From Isoetes taiwanensis (taxonomy: Eukaryota > Streptophyta > Lycopodiopsida > Isoetales > Isoetaceae): a stretch of DNA of 64,000 bases. The stretch covers positions 432,001 through 496,000 of the forward strand of contig JAJEKV010000215.1 of assembly GCA_021234155.1 (NCBI GenBank). Reading direction: 5' to 3'. The first letter of the stretch is position 1, and each line of letters starts with the position of its first letter. A program made the translations under genes and the position numbers. The notes beneath the pieces are model-generated. The model was not told the origin of the DNA. It saw only the letters and a list, made by a program, of their open reading frames with translations, and searched no databases. This document shows, piece by piece, positions 1 through 10,314 of this stretch.

Positions 1-37
1 AAATGGAAAGCACACCTCCACTCTTAAGAGAAATCAA

Positions 38-644
38 ATGGACTCCCTAATCAAGTACTGGGAGAAAGTTGTGACATGCTTAGAAACTGAACAACCATGT
101 GGGAGGAAGCTAAGAGACGGGTTCTTGCCAGAGTCAAGATGGGAGGGTTCTCAAGGAGCAAGCACGTCTAAGAATGTTCACTTGGGTCCTAACAAGGGTT
201 CCAAGTGGTTTGTGGGAAGTAAGGCCTCAAAGCCGAAGTGGTTTGATCTTCCCCAGTGGGATCCCTTTGAGGACATCAAGGAAGGATACTTTGTGCTAGT
301 AAGGCCCGATGATGAGGACTGCCCAATATGGTTAGGGGTGGCACTCTCGATGTAACCACCACTATGCCCGATGGAGAGGAGTTGCGCCCCGATTCCAAAT
401 TCAATATTGGGAACCCATTGGGAGACACAAGAAGGGCAAATTGAAGGAGCAATACACCGACTGCTTGGAGAAGAAGTGGAGGGCAAATTATGCTGATCCT
501 CAAAGGAGGGAATTGGTGGAGTGTGTGGTATGGTCATATCCAGGTTCTCACACTGCAAAGGACAACACACACAAGATCCCAAAAAGGGAGATGGACAAAG
601 CCATGAGCAACCTCCATGCTATATCATTGTATGAGGGTAGATAA
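38..644 (+). pseudogene. C-terminal fragment of a plant transposase-like protein, frameshifted
   Basis: Two reading frames together encode one recognisable protein tail. The first (38 to about 350) has the block GYFVLVRPDDEDCPIWLGVA. The second (from about 396) has IQYWEPIGRHKKGKLKEQY and ends near RREMDKAMSNLHAISLYEG. Between about 345 and 395 the frame shifts, so this is a broken copy. The module looks like the small beta-rich, BAH/chromo-like tail that follows the catalytic core in a family of uncharacterised plant transposases; that assignment comes from memory of the family and is not proven here. No catalytic core lies upstream because the window starts here. The family differs from the transposon at 2340-10343, whose own tail has a different sequence. 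The 650-1270 stretch downstream could be its 3' end. Confidence 0.5.
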
Positions 645-768
645 TATTGAGAAGCTTGAAAACTTTCTCAACTAGTGGTTTGTAAAATTTATGAGGAAAA
701 CAAGTAACCCAATTCTTTGTGTGTGATCTGTAATTCTATTCAAGCAATCAATTCAAAAAAAAATTTAT

Positions 769-1270
769 GGGGTGTGAGTCCCATTTTCAGTCCGAGTCCC
801 AAAATTCAAGATTTGTCCCACTTTAATTAAATACGACTTATTACCTTGTTCTGCGCAAAAAGCCTGAAACAGCGCCTCTATATATATATATAAAAAATTT
901 TGCGTAAGCGAAAACTACTGTTTCGCTTACGCGAAAACCCTTTCGCATAAGCGAAACCTTCAGATTCACTTACGCGAACTAAAAAAATTTTCGCGTAAGC
1001 GAAAAAATAGTTTCGCGTAAGCAAATCTGAAGGTTTCGCTTACGCGAAATTTTTTTTGACTTTTGCGTAAGCGAAACATAAGCTTTCGCTTACGCGAAAC
1101 TATTTTCGCGTAAGCGAACCTGAAGTTTTCGCTTACGCGAATTTTTTTTTTCGGCTGGCAGGTTAAAAATACGAAAAATACGTATTTAACCTAAAAATAT
1201 GTATTTTTGGACTTTATACGTCTGGAAAAATAATTTCGTACGTACAGAACCTATCCCTGGCACCCCTATT
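769..1270. other. Possible transposon end or MITE-like non-coding segment
   Basis: The segment begins GGGGTGTGAGTCCC and ends CCTGGCACCCC, a loose inverted match. It contains the quasi-palindrome array, then an interrupted inverted repeat around 1163-1193 (GGTTAA with TTAACC). No coding potential is visible. It could be the subterminal region of the transposon whose protein tail lies just upstream. The ends are too degenerate to set boundaries. Confidence 0.3.
898..1142. repeat. Array of eleven 16-bp quasi-palindromes (TTTCGCGTAAGCGAAA)
   Basis: Eleven copies of TTTCGCGTAAGCGAAA or its reverse complement start at about 898, 921, 941, 964, 989, 1011, 1034, 1061, 1084, 1104 and 1127. Both orientations occur, with a few substitutions. 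Spacers are short and A/T-rich. Parts of the array form larger inverted repeats: the block around 941-980 with CCTTCAGATT pairs with 1011-1050 carrying AATCTGAAGG-like sequence. The motif is CpG-rich in an AT-rich setting. Subterminal transposase-binding repeats are one reading; a small satellite is another. Confidence 0.8.
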
Positions 1271-1331
1271 TTGCAAATTCTGGCGGCGATGGTCTGCAGC
1301 GATGGCCCTGGCGGCTTCTTTGCCTTCAGCC

Positions 1332-1475
1332 GGTGAGGTTATGGCAGCTTCAAAAAGCTTCAGAAATGATTTCGGTGCGGTTATGGCAGCTTTAGAAATG
1401 ATTCTGGTGAGGTTATGGCCGCTTCAGAAATGGGGATCATGATTCCGGTGAGGTTATGGCAGACAGGGGATTCCA
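1332..1475 (+). repeat. Short tandem repeat, GGTGAGGTTATGGC-type units
   Basis: Four imperfect units begin GGTGAGGTTATGGCAGCTT at 1332, 1375, 1406 and 1447, spaced 31-43 bp. Most units are followed by TTCAGAAATGA-like sequence. No protein function is evident. Confidence 0.65.
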
Positions 1476-1680
1476 GCGAGCTTACAGGAGGATTCCGATG
1501 ACGCCATAGTTTCTGCTTCAACAACATATGTTAAACACTTAAACATAGCGAAAATACAAAGGCATAACCCATAGCGACGCCATATCTTCATCAGGAGGGA
1601 AAAATCTTCATGCTTCTGTTAGAAATCTTGATGTTTCAAGAACTTCTAGGCGGCGCCGCTTAGAATCGGTAAACAAAAAA

Positions 1681-2339
1681 TTACCAAGAATTAAAAATAC
1701 AGGAAAAAAAGCGGAAATCATAGGGTACCCGTGGTTTACGAATATGAGAAGATTCCTTCTTTTCCAAATGGACCAAAACAGAAGCCAAATGAAATGCCCT
1801 TTTTGCCAAATTATCCCAACTACTTGGATAGACTGCTAATAACACCTGTTGGCTATTCAAATTGCAATGAAAGAGGCCTTGAAGCCATAACCAAGCATGT
1901 CTGACATGTCTACACAGGAAAAAACAATGCTCAATTGTCTCGTCCCTCTGTGCACATAAGGGACAAAGTGCAGATACTGGACAAAATCTGTGCACCAGAA
2001 TATTAACGCGCAGACAACGATGAATGACTTGCCACCATAGAACAGATACTTTGGGATGGAGTAGTTTATCCCATACCCATTTCCATATTGCTTTTTGCCG
2101 ATCCCTAGGAATAACCAAAGGCCACTTGGACGAAGGAGAGCAAGCAAGACCTTATACATGGAATTCACCAACTTTATCTGTTTTGACACAATCATGAACT
2201 ACCCAAGGCTAGAGGTCATCCACTTGTGCTACTGGAGGAAGAATTGAAGACACCTTCTGCCAGATTGCCCGATCCCACCTTAAAAGGAGGAACTTAGCTC
2301 TAAACTCTTCCCATGTCAGCAACTGCCTTTGATTATTAT
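1681..2339 (-). mobile_element. LINE fragment, 3' part (zf-RVT region)
   Basis: On the minus strand this encodes the reverse-transcriptase-associated zinc-binding (zf-RVT) region of a plant LINE: VSVLWWQVIHRCLRV, then CPLCAQRDETIEHCFFLC, then HAWLWLQ. Stops and a frameshift near 2118 show decay. The coding sequence continues upstream at 10344-10858, on the other side of the TIR transposon. Reading across the empty site gives SDWYNNQRQLLTWEEFRAKF in one frame. This LINE is therefore older than the transposon that split it. I see no clear poly(A) tail at its 3' end near 1680. Confidence 0.85.
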
Positions 2340-2368
2340 GGGTGAAAGTATGCTGGTGGGTAGCAAAA
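2340..2368 (+). repeat. Left terminal inverted repeat, 29 bp
   Basis: It begins GGGTGAAAGTATGCTGGTGG and is the exact reverse complement of 10315-10343. The preceding TTAT at 2336-2339 is one copy of the target duplication. Confidence 0.95.
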
Positions 2369-2390
2369 GCATGCGTCCGGACGCATGCTT
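2367..2390. repeat. Perfect 24-bp palindrome at the transposon's left end
   Basis: The core GCATGCGTCCGGACGCATGC is a perfect palindrome, extended by AA/TT to 24 bp. It overlaps the inner edge of the left TIR. The right end has no equivalent, so the two ends are asymmetric. Confidence 0.95.
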
Positions 2391-2407
2391 ATAGCAGGGT
2401 TTTAGCC

Positions 2408-2453
2408 CGCTTAAAGCACCCCTGCTTTTGCTTAATTTGGGGTGCTTTAAGCG
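2408..2453. repeat. 15-bp inverted repeat with 16-nt loop
   Basis: CGCTTAAAGCACCCC at 2408-2422 pairs perfectly with GGGGTGCTTTAAGCG at 2439-2453. It lies 18 bp inside the palindrome and about 200 bp upstream of the transposase start. It may be a protein-binding or regulatory hairpin; the function is unknown. Confidence 0.9.
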
Positions 2454-2652
2454 TAACTGCCCGTCATTTTTTTTACGCCCTTCATGTACTAACACGTCCA
2501 CCTCACGAATGAACCGTTAGGATAATGATTGTGGGTTTTTGGCTGGATTTTCGCGCGAGTGGTGTGGTAGTACGTTGCAAATTGGATTACTTCGTCATGG
2601 GCCGCGAAAATTCTCCCTCCAATTCAATTATCCTCCCTCTCTCAGGAATTTC

Positions 2653-5600
2653 ATGGCGCTCCCTGATACCGGCCTGGAGGCAATCACGCGTTTAGCATTG
2701 GATTTTCGGCCTGATGAATCCCAATACAGTGTTCCAAATTTGTTGGATGTCAATCCAACACAGGAAATATCACGTGAAGATCCAGTTTCCTCTGCAATTT
2801 ACAAGAAATTGGATGCAGAGAGAAAGAGAGAATACAGATTAAGGAATAAGATGAAAAGAGCAGCGGTTGAACGGGAGGATCTGAGCATGAGACGCAGGCA
2901 AGAAATAGCCAAGCAAGTAGTTGATTACTTCAATAAGCTCACCAAAAGCATTCACCCAGAACTCAAGGCTGATGTGATGAAGAGGGTGGTTCATCACCAC
3001 TAAATGGAAATCTCTAACACGGACTTTGCCAAATCCAAAGGAGTGCAAAGGCGCGCGGAGTGCTGCTCAACAACTTGAAACAGACAATGGCAGCCACAAA
3101 GAGGCTAAGGAACCATGATATTTGGAGAGCCGTAACCTCAACACTTGTGATGGCTTCTTCCACAAATTCAGATGCAATTCCACTATGGCGTGGCTGTTAG
3201 GTACATCTATTTCTTGTCTTCATGCCCAGTGCTTCTTCATGCTTTCAAGTGCTTGTATCTGTTGAAAGTGATGCCGGTGGGATATGTTCATTGATACATG
3301 TGCAATATTTCTTATGATAGGTTGCATGAGGTCAACAATTGCAACCGCTTTGCATTAAGGAAATCGGGAAGCCTTCCTTGGAAATGGTCCGTGGTCCGCT
3401 TTCAAAAGAGGTTGAGGTGCGATTCTCTCACCCCCCGCTTGCAAGCAAAGCATAACAGAATTCGAAAGAAAACAGCCAGAGTCTCTCCTTGCAAGAAAGA
3501 TGTTGTGAACACCGTTGGAGAGTCGAGGGCTTCAATTTCTTATCCCTTGCACCTTCCGGAGGTCACACGTGTATAAGTTTCCATACAAACTTTTTTTTCT
3601 CGCTATTTCTAACCAAAGGCCACCATTCAACAAGCAACTATATCAACAATACAAAAGGGACATCCCGAACACCTGTTTGCTTAAAGGCTTTCGAGAAGTT
3701 GAAGCCTATTTATGTGAAGAAAGCATCGTAAAGGGAAACCCGTTGTTGCATATACCATATGAAGTTGGAGTATGCGTGGTAGCAATCAATGCATTAAGGT
3801 CACGAAAACCGGATTCCATGGTGAAGAGTGCAAGTGCACCCGCGAGGTCCTGTGGACACGGTGAGAAGTGTCCGGCCAGCCAACATAACGTATGACTCAA
3901 CCAAATGGGGAAGCTCGAGGGTCGTGGTTTGCAACAAGAGCGAGGGTGAAGAATGGTATAAACATGACCGCTTGATGCGCATATGTCGGAAGTGGCATTT
4001 AAAAGTCTTCCTATATGTCCAAGAGAAAGAGAGAATCACGAGTTCTTGCTTGAATGGAAGACGTTTGAAAAGGTAATACTCTCTTTATTGTTTGTCAAGC
4101 ATGCCGATATGTCCGTCATGCTACCGACCATCGCTTTTGTGCTTTCAACTGCGCTGATCTTCTTTTTTTATGCTCTGCACTTTGTTACGATTCCAGTGGG
4201 AGAAGAAGGCGATGGAGTTGCAACTGCGTTACCAAGGAAGTGCCGTGGCAGCAGAAAGAAAAGATCTAATGCCACCAAGAAGGGAAACCAAAGTAAGAAG
4301 TCCAAGGTAGCTGGTGGGACACTCCCTGAAGCTGCAGCACAAGCTGAGAAGAATGGAAACAAAAGTAAGAAATCCAAGGCAGCTGGTAGGACACAGCCTG
4401 AAGCTGCAGCACAAGTTGAGAAGAAGGGAAACAAAAGTAAGAAATCCAAGGCAAATTGGTGGGACATGACTGAAGTCTGCAAAGACAAGATGAGACCTCA
4501 AATGGCAAGGGAAAAAAAAAAGGACCAAAGCCGGTTCTTAGATTGTCTTACAAGAGAACCGGCGTGAAGGCTTTCATTTCATATCTGTGTTCCACGTTGA
4601 AGATATTCGTGTCACACAATTACAGGGCTAGGTGGCAGGCCATGCAATTCAAGAGGTGCTTGGACAATATCCAAGATGGCACCATTGTTTCTGTAATTGA
4701 TTTTGCTGAGAATTACAGCATCAAAATACAAAGGGAGGTTCAAAGCCAGCATTGGCACAATGACCAAATAACAATTCTCGTCCACATCACGTATAGGATG
4801 GACAGCAGCTCTGGGATCAGAAAGCTATTGAAGGAAACCCATTTTTACTTGAGTGATGACAAGATTCATGACACTCTTTTTGTGCAACACTGTCTTAGAA
4901 AGCACAATTCATGGCTAGTATCAAATGGTGTAGAATTCTCCAGGCATATAGTTTGGTCAGATGGTTGTTCTAGCCAATTCAAATCTGCCCGACCATTCTA
5001 TTTCCTACCAAGATATCACCACGAGCTAGGGAAGGAAATAATATGGAATTTCTTTGGGACAGCCCATGGTAAGGGAGAGCACGATGGGCAAGGGCAGTCC
5101 TCAAAGGGGCATTCACTAGAGAGCGCTCAAGTATGATGGAGTGAGATTTAGGGTGTTGGCCGATGCCCGTGGAATTCGCTATGAGTTGGAAATGAAGGTG
5201 CCAAAGAACGGGGACATCAAGAGGTAATATGCTTTCATCCGCATTCATCCGCTTTTAACGCGTGCTTTCATCCGCTTCACAAAGTGCTTTTATCCGCTTT
5301 TATCTGCCGCGGTAATGTCAGAATGTGCCTCTGCATCGTATGTGAACCGCAATAGTTGTTGCTGGCTTTTGCGTGCACTTTGGTTCATTGGAAAGGATGA
5401 TGTTGATAGGACAGACCTACCGGGCTGTGCTGTGGTAGAAGGGACGAAGGAAATACACAAAGGGACATACTTGGCCAAATCAAGCACAAGGGTGGCTCAT
5501 AGAGGTTTAAGTTGTTTTACGTGGTAACGATTTTGAAAGGAAACCGGTCATCTTGTGTGAACAAGCAGAGGTTAAAGAATTGGAAATATGTTACTCTAAA

Positions 5601-6020
5601 GCCGTAAAAGTCTCTTGGTGAAGGTAATTGAAGACTTAAATCGATGAGGCATTTTTGAAGGTGATGGAGAATGGCTTAGTGGAAACATAGAGGAAGGTGA
5701 TAACTTTTCTTTGTTGTAGCCGAGGAGGGAAATCAGGAGAATGCAGATTTCTATGTGGTCAAATGTGTTAAGTCGAGGCATATCCTTGACGTAATTGTCA
5801 AGGATAGTGGGTCGACCTTCAATGTCGATGAACATGTGTTGGCTGGTTTGTACTATGTTTGTCGGCGATGGTACTTGGGAGCTACTTGAAGACAAAGGTC
5901 CGACCTTCCAAAGATCATCATCACGTATCGACCATCAAGTTTGAGATGAATCGATTCCCCGACACTAATGATTTTCCCTTGATCGGGCTACTCACCAGAT
6001 GATCCTTGATACCGCCATAT
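2653..6020 (+). pseudogene. Transposase of the TIR element (DDE-like core), decayed and intron-containing
   Basis: The N-terminal block (2653-3003, MALPDTGLEAITRLALDF onward) has a basic, charged helix KRKYR-type segment around AERKREYRLRNKMKRAA. Later frames continue with LRNHDIWRAVTSTLVMAS (about 3107-3163), FNKQLYQQYKRDIPNT (about 3630) and a possible Cys-poor linker. An apparent GT-AG intron spans 4073-4196. The core (about 4543-5140) has VIDFAENYSIKIQ, then IVWSDGCSSQFKSARPFYF, then WNFFGTAHGKGEHDG. The three acidic/His-rich blocks resemble a DDE-type RNase H-fold triad. Downstream come WFIGKDDVDRTDLPGC (about 5380) and, at about 5697-5888, a tail with DFYVVKCVKSRHILDVIVKD. Several frameshifts and stops separate these blocks, so no intact protein is made. 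A second intron-like GT-AG stretch lies at about 5224-5329. The start at 2653 is preferred to 2539 because the protein looks coherent only from there. Confidence 0.75.
4277..4453 (+). repeat. 72-bp tandem repeat inside the transposase gene (KKGNKSKKSK units)
   Basis: There are two full 72-bp units (4277-4348, 4349-4420) and a partial third. Each encodes 24 residues of the type KKGNQSKKSKVAGGTLPEAA. The repeat is in frame and lies directly after the intron, just before the catalytic core. It makes a lysine-rich linker that may bind DNA or act as a nuclear-localisation signal; that role is inference. Confidence 0.85.
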
Positions 6021-6108
6021 GAAGGTTGAATATGCTTTGACCTAGTTGTTTTATCATTTTAACAGTCAGTAGTTACTTGTGTACTTGTCTCAAATTTTGA
6101 TCATTATA

Positions 6109-6215
6109 TTGGAGACAATGCTTGTGAGTATTGGAGTCTTTTAGTATTGGAAACAATGCTTGTAGTAGTGTTTGTATTGGAGTATTTTAGTAATCGGAAA
6201 CAATGCTTGTAGTAT
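6109..6215 (+). repeat. Short degenerate repeat (GGAAACAATGCTTGTAGTATTG)
   Basis: Three imperfect copies of ATTGGAAACAATGCTTGTAG lie between the end of the transposase and the end of the convergent phosphatase-like gene. Nothing coding is visible here. Confidence 0.6.
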
Positions 6216-6352
6216 TGCAGAGTAAGCTTGATATATATTACGTAAAAATTGTACACTCAACATTTGAGACATCTTACAAGATCACTCAATACTCAAGATG
6301 TAACACAAAGTAATCTGCATATATTACAAAAAAGTAGTGTACAATGGTTACT

Positions 6353-7911
6353 TCATAAGTCATCGAAGTCCTCAAATCTATGCTCGTCGCCAGGAAGGGT
6401 GCCCAGCAGCTGCCTTTGTACTTCAATAGGAGCATTGAGGATATAGTAGGCTGAGACAAGGTAGTTGTTGAGACAGTAATCCAGCACTGCAACTGTCTCC
6501 GGGGCCAACCATGCATCAGTGAAATCAATTTGTGAGATCGTTTCCTGTACTGTATGAGAGGCCCAGGGGATTCACCTATATACAATATGGATATGCCATC
6601 TGCGTTACTAGGGTAGCAAGAAAACCCATAGTATACGGTCCAAAAGAACTAGAAAAATACCCATATCGAAAATGTACAGGCTTAAAATATTGCAAAATGT
6701 GTTAAAAACCACCCCTTTCCATATATTTTCGTACGAAAGCACTCCAAAAATAACCCATTTCTTATAACTCAGATGGTTCATACGGGATTTCAAGGTGAAC
6801 CCCCCTTGATGAGAGGCCAAGTATTCCAAAGCCGGACACACAAACTTCTGCAAAAAATTGTCCTCTTCTTGCCCCTTGAAAGGCATAACAGGAACGGTTG
6901 TGTGTGCAGGGTTTAGAAACCCTTTGTGCAGGCTGTCATCAACCAAGAAAATCATACCATGATATTGAGGAAAATCCTCAAGAACAACCTTCAACTCCTT
7001 GAAAAATAGTTGCTTTTCTGTGCTGGTTGGATGCTCGCATGCATAGCAATGCTCTTGACCATATATCTTCAAGAATCTGGTCTGCAGATCAGGGAACAAT
7101 GCATCCACCATATCCCTTGTATTCAAGTAGAGAAGCACTCCAAATCACAACATCAAACCTCTGCGATTGCCCACTCCACAAACTCATGATACCACGGGTC
7201 CGCGCAAATGAGGTACTTACTTGCGGTTTCTTTTACAACATGGTTCGTTTGTGGTGGATGCAAGATTTTTGATTCATTCTCCTCTGTTGTGTGCGTACCC
7301 AAGACACCATTTATGTCAAGCACCATGCACTTCCGTCACGGGTGTCCATCCCTCGACGTTTGCAACCACCGCCGATGGGCTGCCGCATCGTGCTTATGCC
7401 AGGCCGGATTTGTCTTTGGGAAGTGCTATCCGGACGTCTTTGGAAGTTGCCGCGACTCTTTGGACTCGGGTTTATCTTTGCTACCGTGTGATGGAGAGGC
7501 CGATAGCCATAGCTAGATACATCCTTACTAGTATCTCCACGTCCCCAATGTATGGGTGTTTCACGGCTATCAAGAACCCCGTACCAAGTGGTGGCTTAGG
7601 GTCCTTGGTCTCTGCAAAATCAAAAGTGGTGCTACAATTACCAACTGAAACTGGCAGGACATTATGCCAAGTGAAATAAGACAAGTAAAATAACTGCTTG
7701 AACTTAAATATTGGATTGCACCTTTTATATGTAAGAGTTTGTTTTTGCACTTTGGTTTCTTCATTATCCATGCGGGTTCTCTCACTATCTTGACCTCAGA
7801 TTGAGTAAGCACCACTTGTGGCTGCCTTCTCCTTCTGCATGCAAATGCATATTGATCCCTAGGTTGAAACTCGAAACAAATTTTACAAGGACACAATGGG
7901 GGAAAAAACAT
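6353..7911 (-). pseudogene. FCP1/NIF-like HAD phosphatase remnant carried by the transposon
   Basis: The best block is VLDINGVLG (near 7310), matching the DxDx(T/V) start of FCP1/SCP-type phosphatases; the second Asp is replaced by Asn, as in many plant NIF-like proteins, which predicts weak or no catalysis. Next come DPWYHEFVEWAI, FDVVIWSA, NTRDMVDALFPDLQTRF and the HAD motif IFLVDDSLHKGFLNPAHT, ending in CPALEYLASHQ (about 6815). A possible last exon (about 6353-6530) has DAWLAPETVAVLDYC and ends GDEHRFEDFDDL. A 1-nt shift at about 7146 and an in-frame stop just before the DxDx motif show decay, though some gaps could be introns. Coding-like sequence upstream to 7911 (CPCKICFEFQPRDQYAFAC) may be its N-terminus. 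It runs opposite to the transposase and could be a captured host gene or a standard second gene of this transposon family. Confidence 0.65.
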
Positions 7912-8005
7912 ATATTATGGTATTACACAAAAACCTTTTAACTGATCGTTTTGCCAAGTCTTGTGCAAACAAAATTGGCCTAAAAGAAAGTACATATAAA
8001 TTACA

Positions 8006-9330
8006 TTAGACAGCTGTTTTTTTTCCTAGTGCCACGTCTATAGGCACATCCTCATCAACCGAATCATCTGACTCACCCTCACTCTCGGGCTCCAGGACCT
8101 TTTTGGTCCTGGACCTTGTGAGCCTTGTGATTCGGCTCACAACCTTGTTCACCTGCTTATCCACTATATTCGGGTCTTCAACATCCTTGTCTGCCCCTGC
8201 ATCAACAGTGTTAGAGGAGGCCTTTGTAGAGGTTGCTGCAGAATTTGGAACTATATTGTATTTCTCAGCATCGTCAGAACTACTGGAATCTGCTTTGGAC
8301 CGTGTTGGTGTCTTTTGCACAGTGCTTTCAGGTGCTGCAATGTGCTGCTGACTGCTTGCCTCGTGCTGTTCACTGTCTACAGGCGCTTCTAATGTACCCA
8401 CTTCAGGAAACAAACGTGTACCTTTTTTGGCTGTTCTTGCTTGTGGAGTTCGAGTCCTTGTAGACTTGTGTCCGGGGGTCCTTTTACTAAGAGGTGTTTT
8501 GACATGCTTCCTTTTCCTGTTGATATCTGGAGTTGTAGCTACCACCTCATCTAGGTCAATTGTCTCAACTATTTGTTTGTGTCTTTGCCCCAAAGATGTA
8601 AGGGTTCTGCTTGACTTGTCTTCCCCAATTCCTCCACTAAGCCTCTTTGGAACTGCTTTTACGAGCATTCGAGGCGATGTGTCTTCTCCATAAGCAAACT
8701 CAGGCGGTGACGACATGATATACGTGGCCACATTTTCAGCCCGGACTTAGGGTGTAATCATCCTGGAATGCCGGCCCGCATGTGGAGCATCGCTCCTCAT
8801 CTCCAATTGGCAACCCGAATGTCCGCAGGATAGATGCTCACAAGCTGGCCAGCTCTCCTTGTAAGTTCCTAAGCCCTGTTGAGATTCTCAGAATTTGCTT
8901 GGCTTTTTGCAAGTTGCACTTCGGTGTTTGCAACCTCAGCAGCCTATAGTGGCCACTGTTGAACTATCCCCTCATCTATTGGGCCACCCCCATTTCAACA
9001 AGGGCTTTGAGCATGTACTCTGCCATGTCTTTCTCTCTCTCCAAGCTCAGTAGCTCAGCAGAGGCACCAGCATCAGGACCTGTGACTGCTTGAAGACGTG
9101 AGATGTTGTCTTTAATTTTCTGCAATTTCTCTTCTGAAGCCAAGAAGAAAGCTCCCTTAGCCTGGGACTGGACAACTAGCTCCTTCTTGGAGACTAAATC
9201 AACTAGCTGGCGTGTCTAGGGTTTCCTGCAAATCTTTGCATAGGACTTCCAGGCGTGATATGTTCTCCCCATAAGCTGTGTAAGCTGTTGGGCACAGTGC
9301 AAAGCTCCTAATGGACGGCCTCCCTTCTAA
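8006..9330 (-). pseudogene. Basic, Ser/Thr-rich nuclear-type protein with upstream coiled coil, unrecognised
   Basis: A 241-codon open frame (8731-8006) is rich in K, R, S, T, D and E, with SRITRLTRSRTKKVLEPESE near the end and KRTPGHKSTRTRTPQARTAK in the middle. No domain is recognised. Upstream on the same strand, with stops and a frameshift, lies a heptad-like region including NISRLEVLCKDLQETLDT and LLSLEREKDMAEYMLKALVE (about 9265-8985), which suggests a coiled coil. The whole may be one decayed gene, possibly the 5' part of the phosphatase-like gene downstream. It sits wholly inside the TIR transposon. Function unknown. Confidence 0.45.
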
Positions 9331-10314
9331 TTTAATACCAGTGCCTTTGAAAACCGGCCTTTCGCGCTATGCTTTTCGTGTGTCTTTGTGGTTTGCCGAG
9401 ATTTGCTGGCCTACGCCACGCTTCTTTGGAGCACCGCTGCCGGTTCACTTTTAACCTTGCTGGCCGTAGGCTCTACTCTTTCTTTGCAAATCGCGCCCAA
9501 TTAACCTTGAACCGTGGATCTGCTTTGCTCGAGAGGCGATTATTGAATGCAAATAGGTATGATCTTGTCTTTTCTAACTTCTACGTTTCTTCAACCCGTC
9601 GGGTATATTTTGCTTTCGAAGCTCTATTAGAGCTTCTTAGGTGCTCGCCTCACCTTGTCAATGGAAGTTTTGCCGGGAATGACCCCGTTGGTATCCCAAA
9701 CTTCATTGTACTTTCTAGCTGCGAGAAATGAGGTCTGCATTGAAATTGAGAGGGATGAACGCCCTCGTTTGGCAGACCTGCATACGCATGGAAGTCTTCT
9801 TCGGTTCGGCAATCAGCTAGGTCCGGTCTTAAGGGAACGTTTCTTCTGGCCTGGAAGAATGCAAGAAAATCGAATTAACAGGGTTGAACCCTAAACCCAT
9901 TGAAATTTTGTTTTGTTGCTTTTTGCTTACCCGGATAATGGGTTCCGTTGGAATTACTGCTTGAGCGGGCGGATCAATCACCTTCTTTACCATGGTTGAT
10001 CTGTTTGTATAAAGTGGAAATCCGAAAGCGCAAATTCGCGGGTTGCTTGGCCGGAGTAGAGAAAGTTGGGGAAGAGAGATTTGGAAAAACACAAATTCGA
10101 AAGTTCGTTCGTTTGTCTAGTGGTTCCAGATTGCAGGGGTCGCTTTCATTACTGGGGGCGGCAAACAGGTAATGATTGTATAAACGGGTACCGGCTAGAC
10201 GAATAGACGGGCAGAATATAGGTGGTACTATATAGGTGAAGGGTGGGAAAAAAATGTATGACGGGTGGGAAAAAATGTATTTTGGGTGCTGGTGCTGGTG
10301 CTGGGGTCGCGTTT
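9331..10314. other. Right interior of the TIR transposon, no gene recognised
   Basis: Short open frames exist on both strands but none has a recognisable domain. The last 100 bp before the TIR carry GGTGGGAAAAAATGTAT-type repeats (about 10235-10280) and a GGTGCT triplet run (about 10285-10302). This could be the promoter side of the minus-strand cargo genes. Confidence 0.5.

Noticed and set aside
898-1142. Regularly spaced repeats resembling a CRISPR array
   Set aside because: Units alternate in orientation, spacers are only a few bases and low-complexity, and the setting is eukaryotic.
2539-2652. Upstream extension of the transposase start
   Set aside because: The 38 extra residues look like non-coding leader; coherent protein begins at the ATG at 2653.
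4168-4528. Three minus-strand ORFs rich in Leu/Phe
   Set aside because: Shadows of the lysine-rich tandem repeat of the transposase on the other strand.
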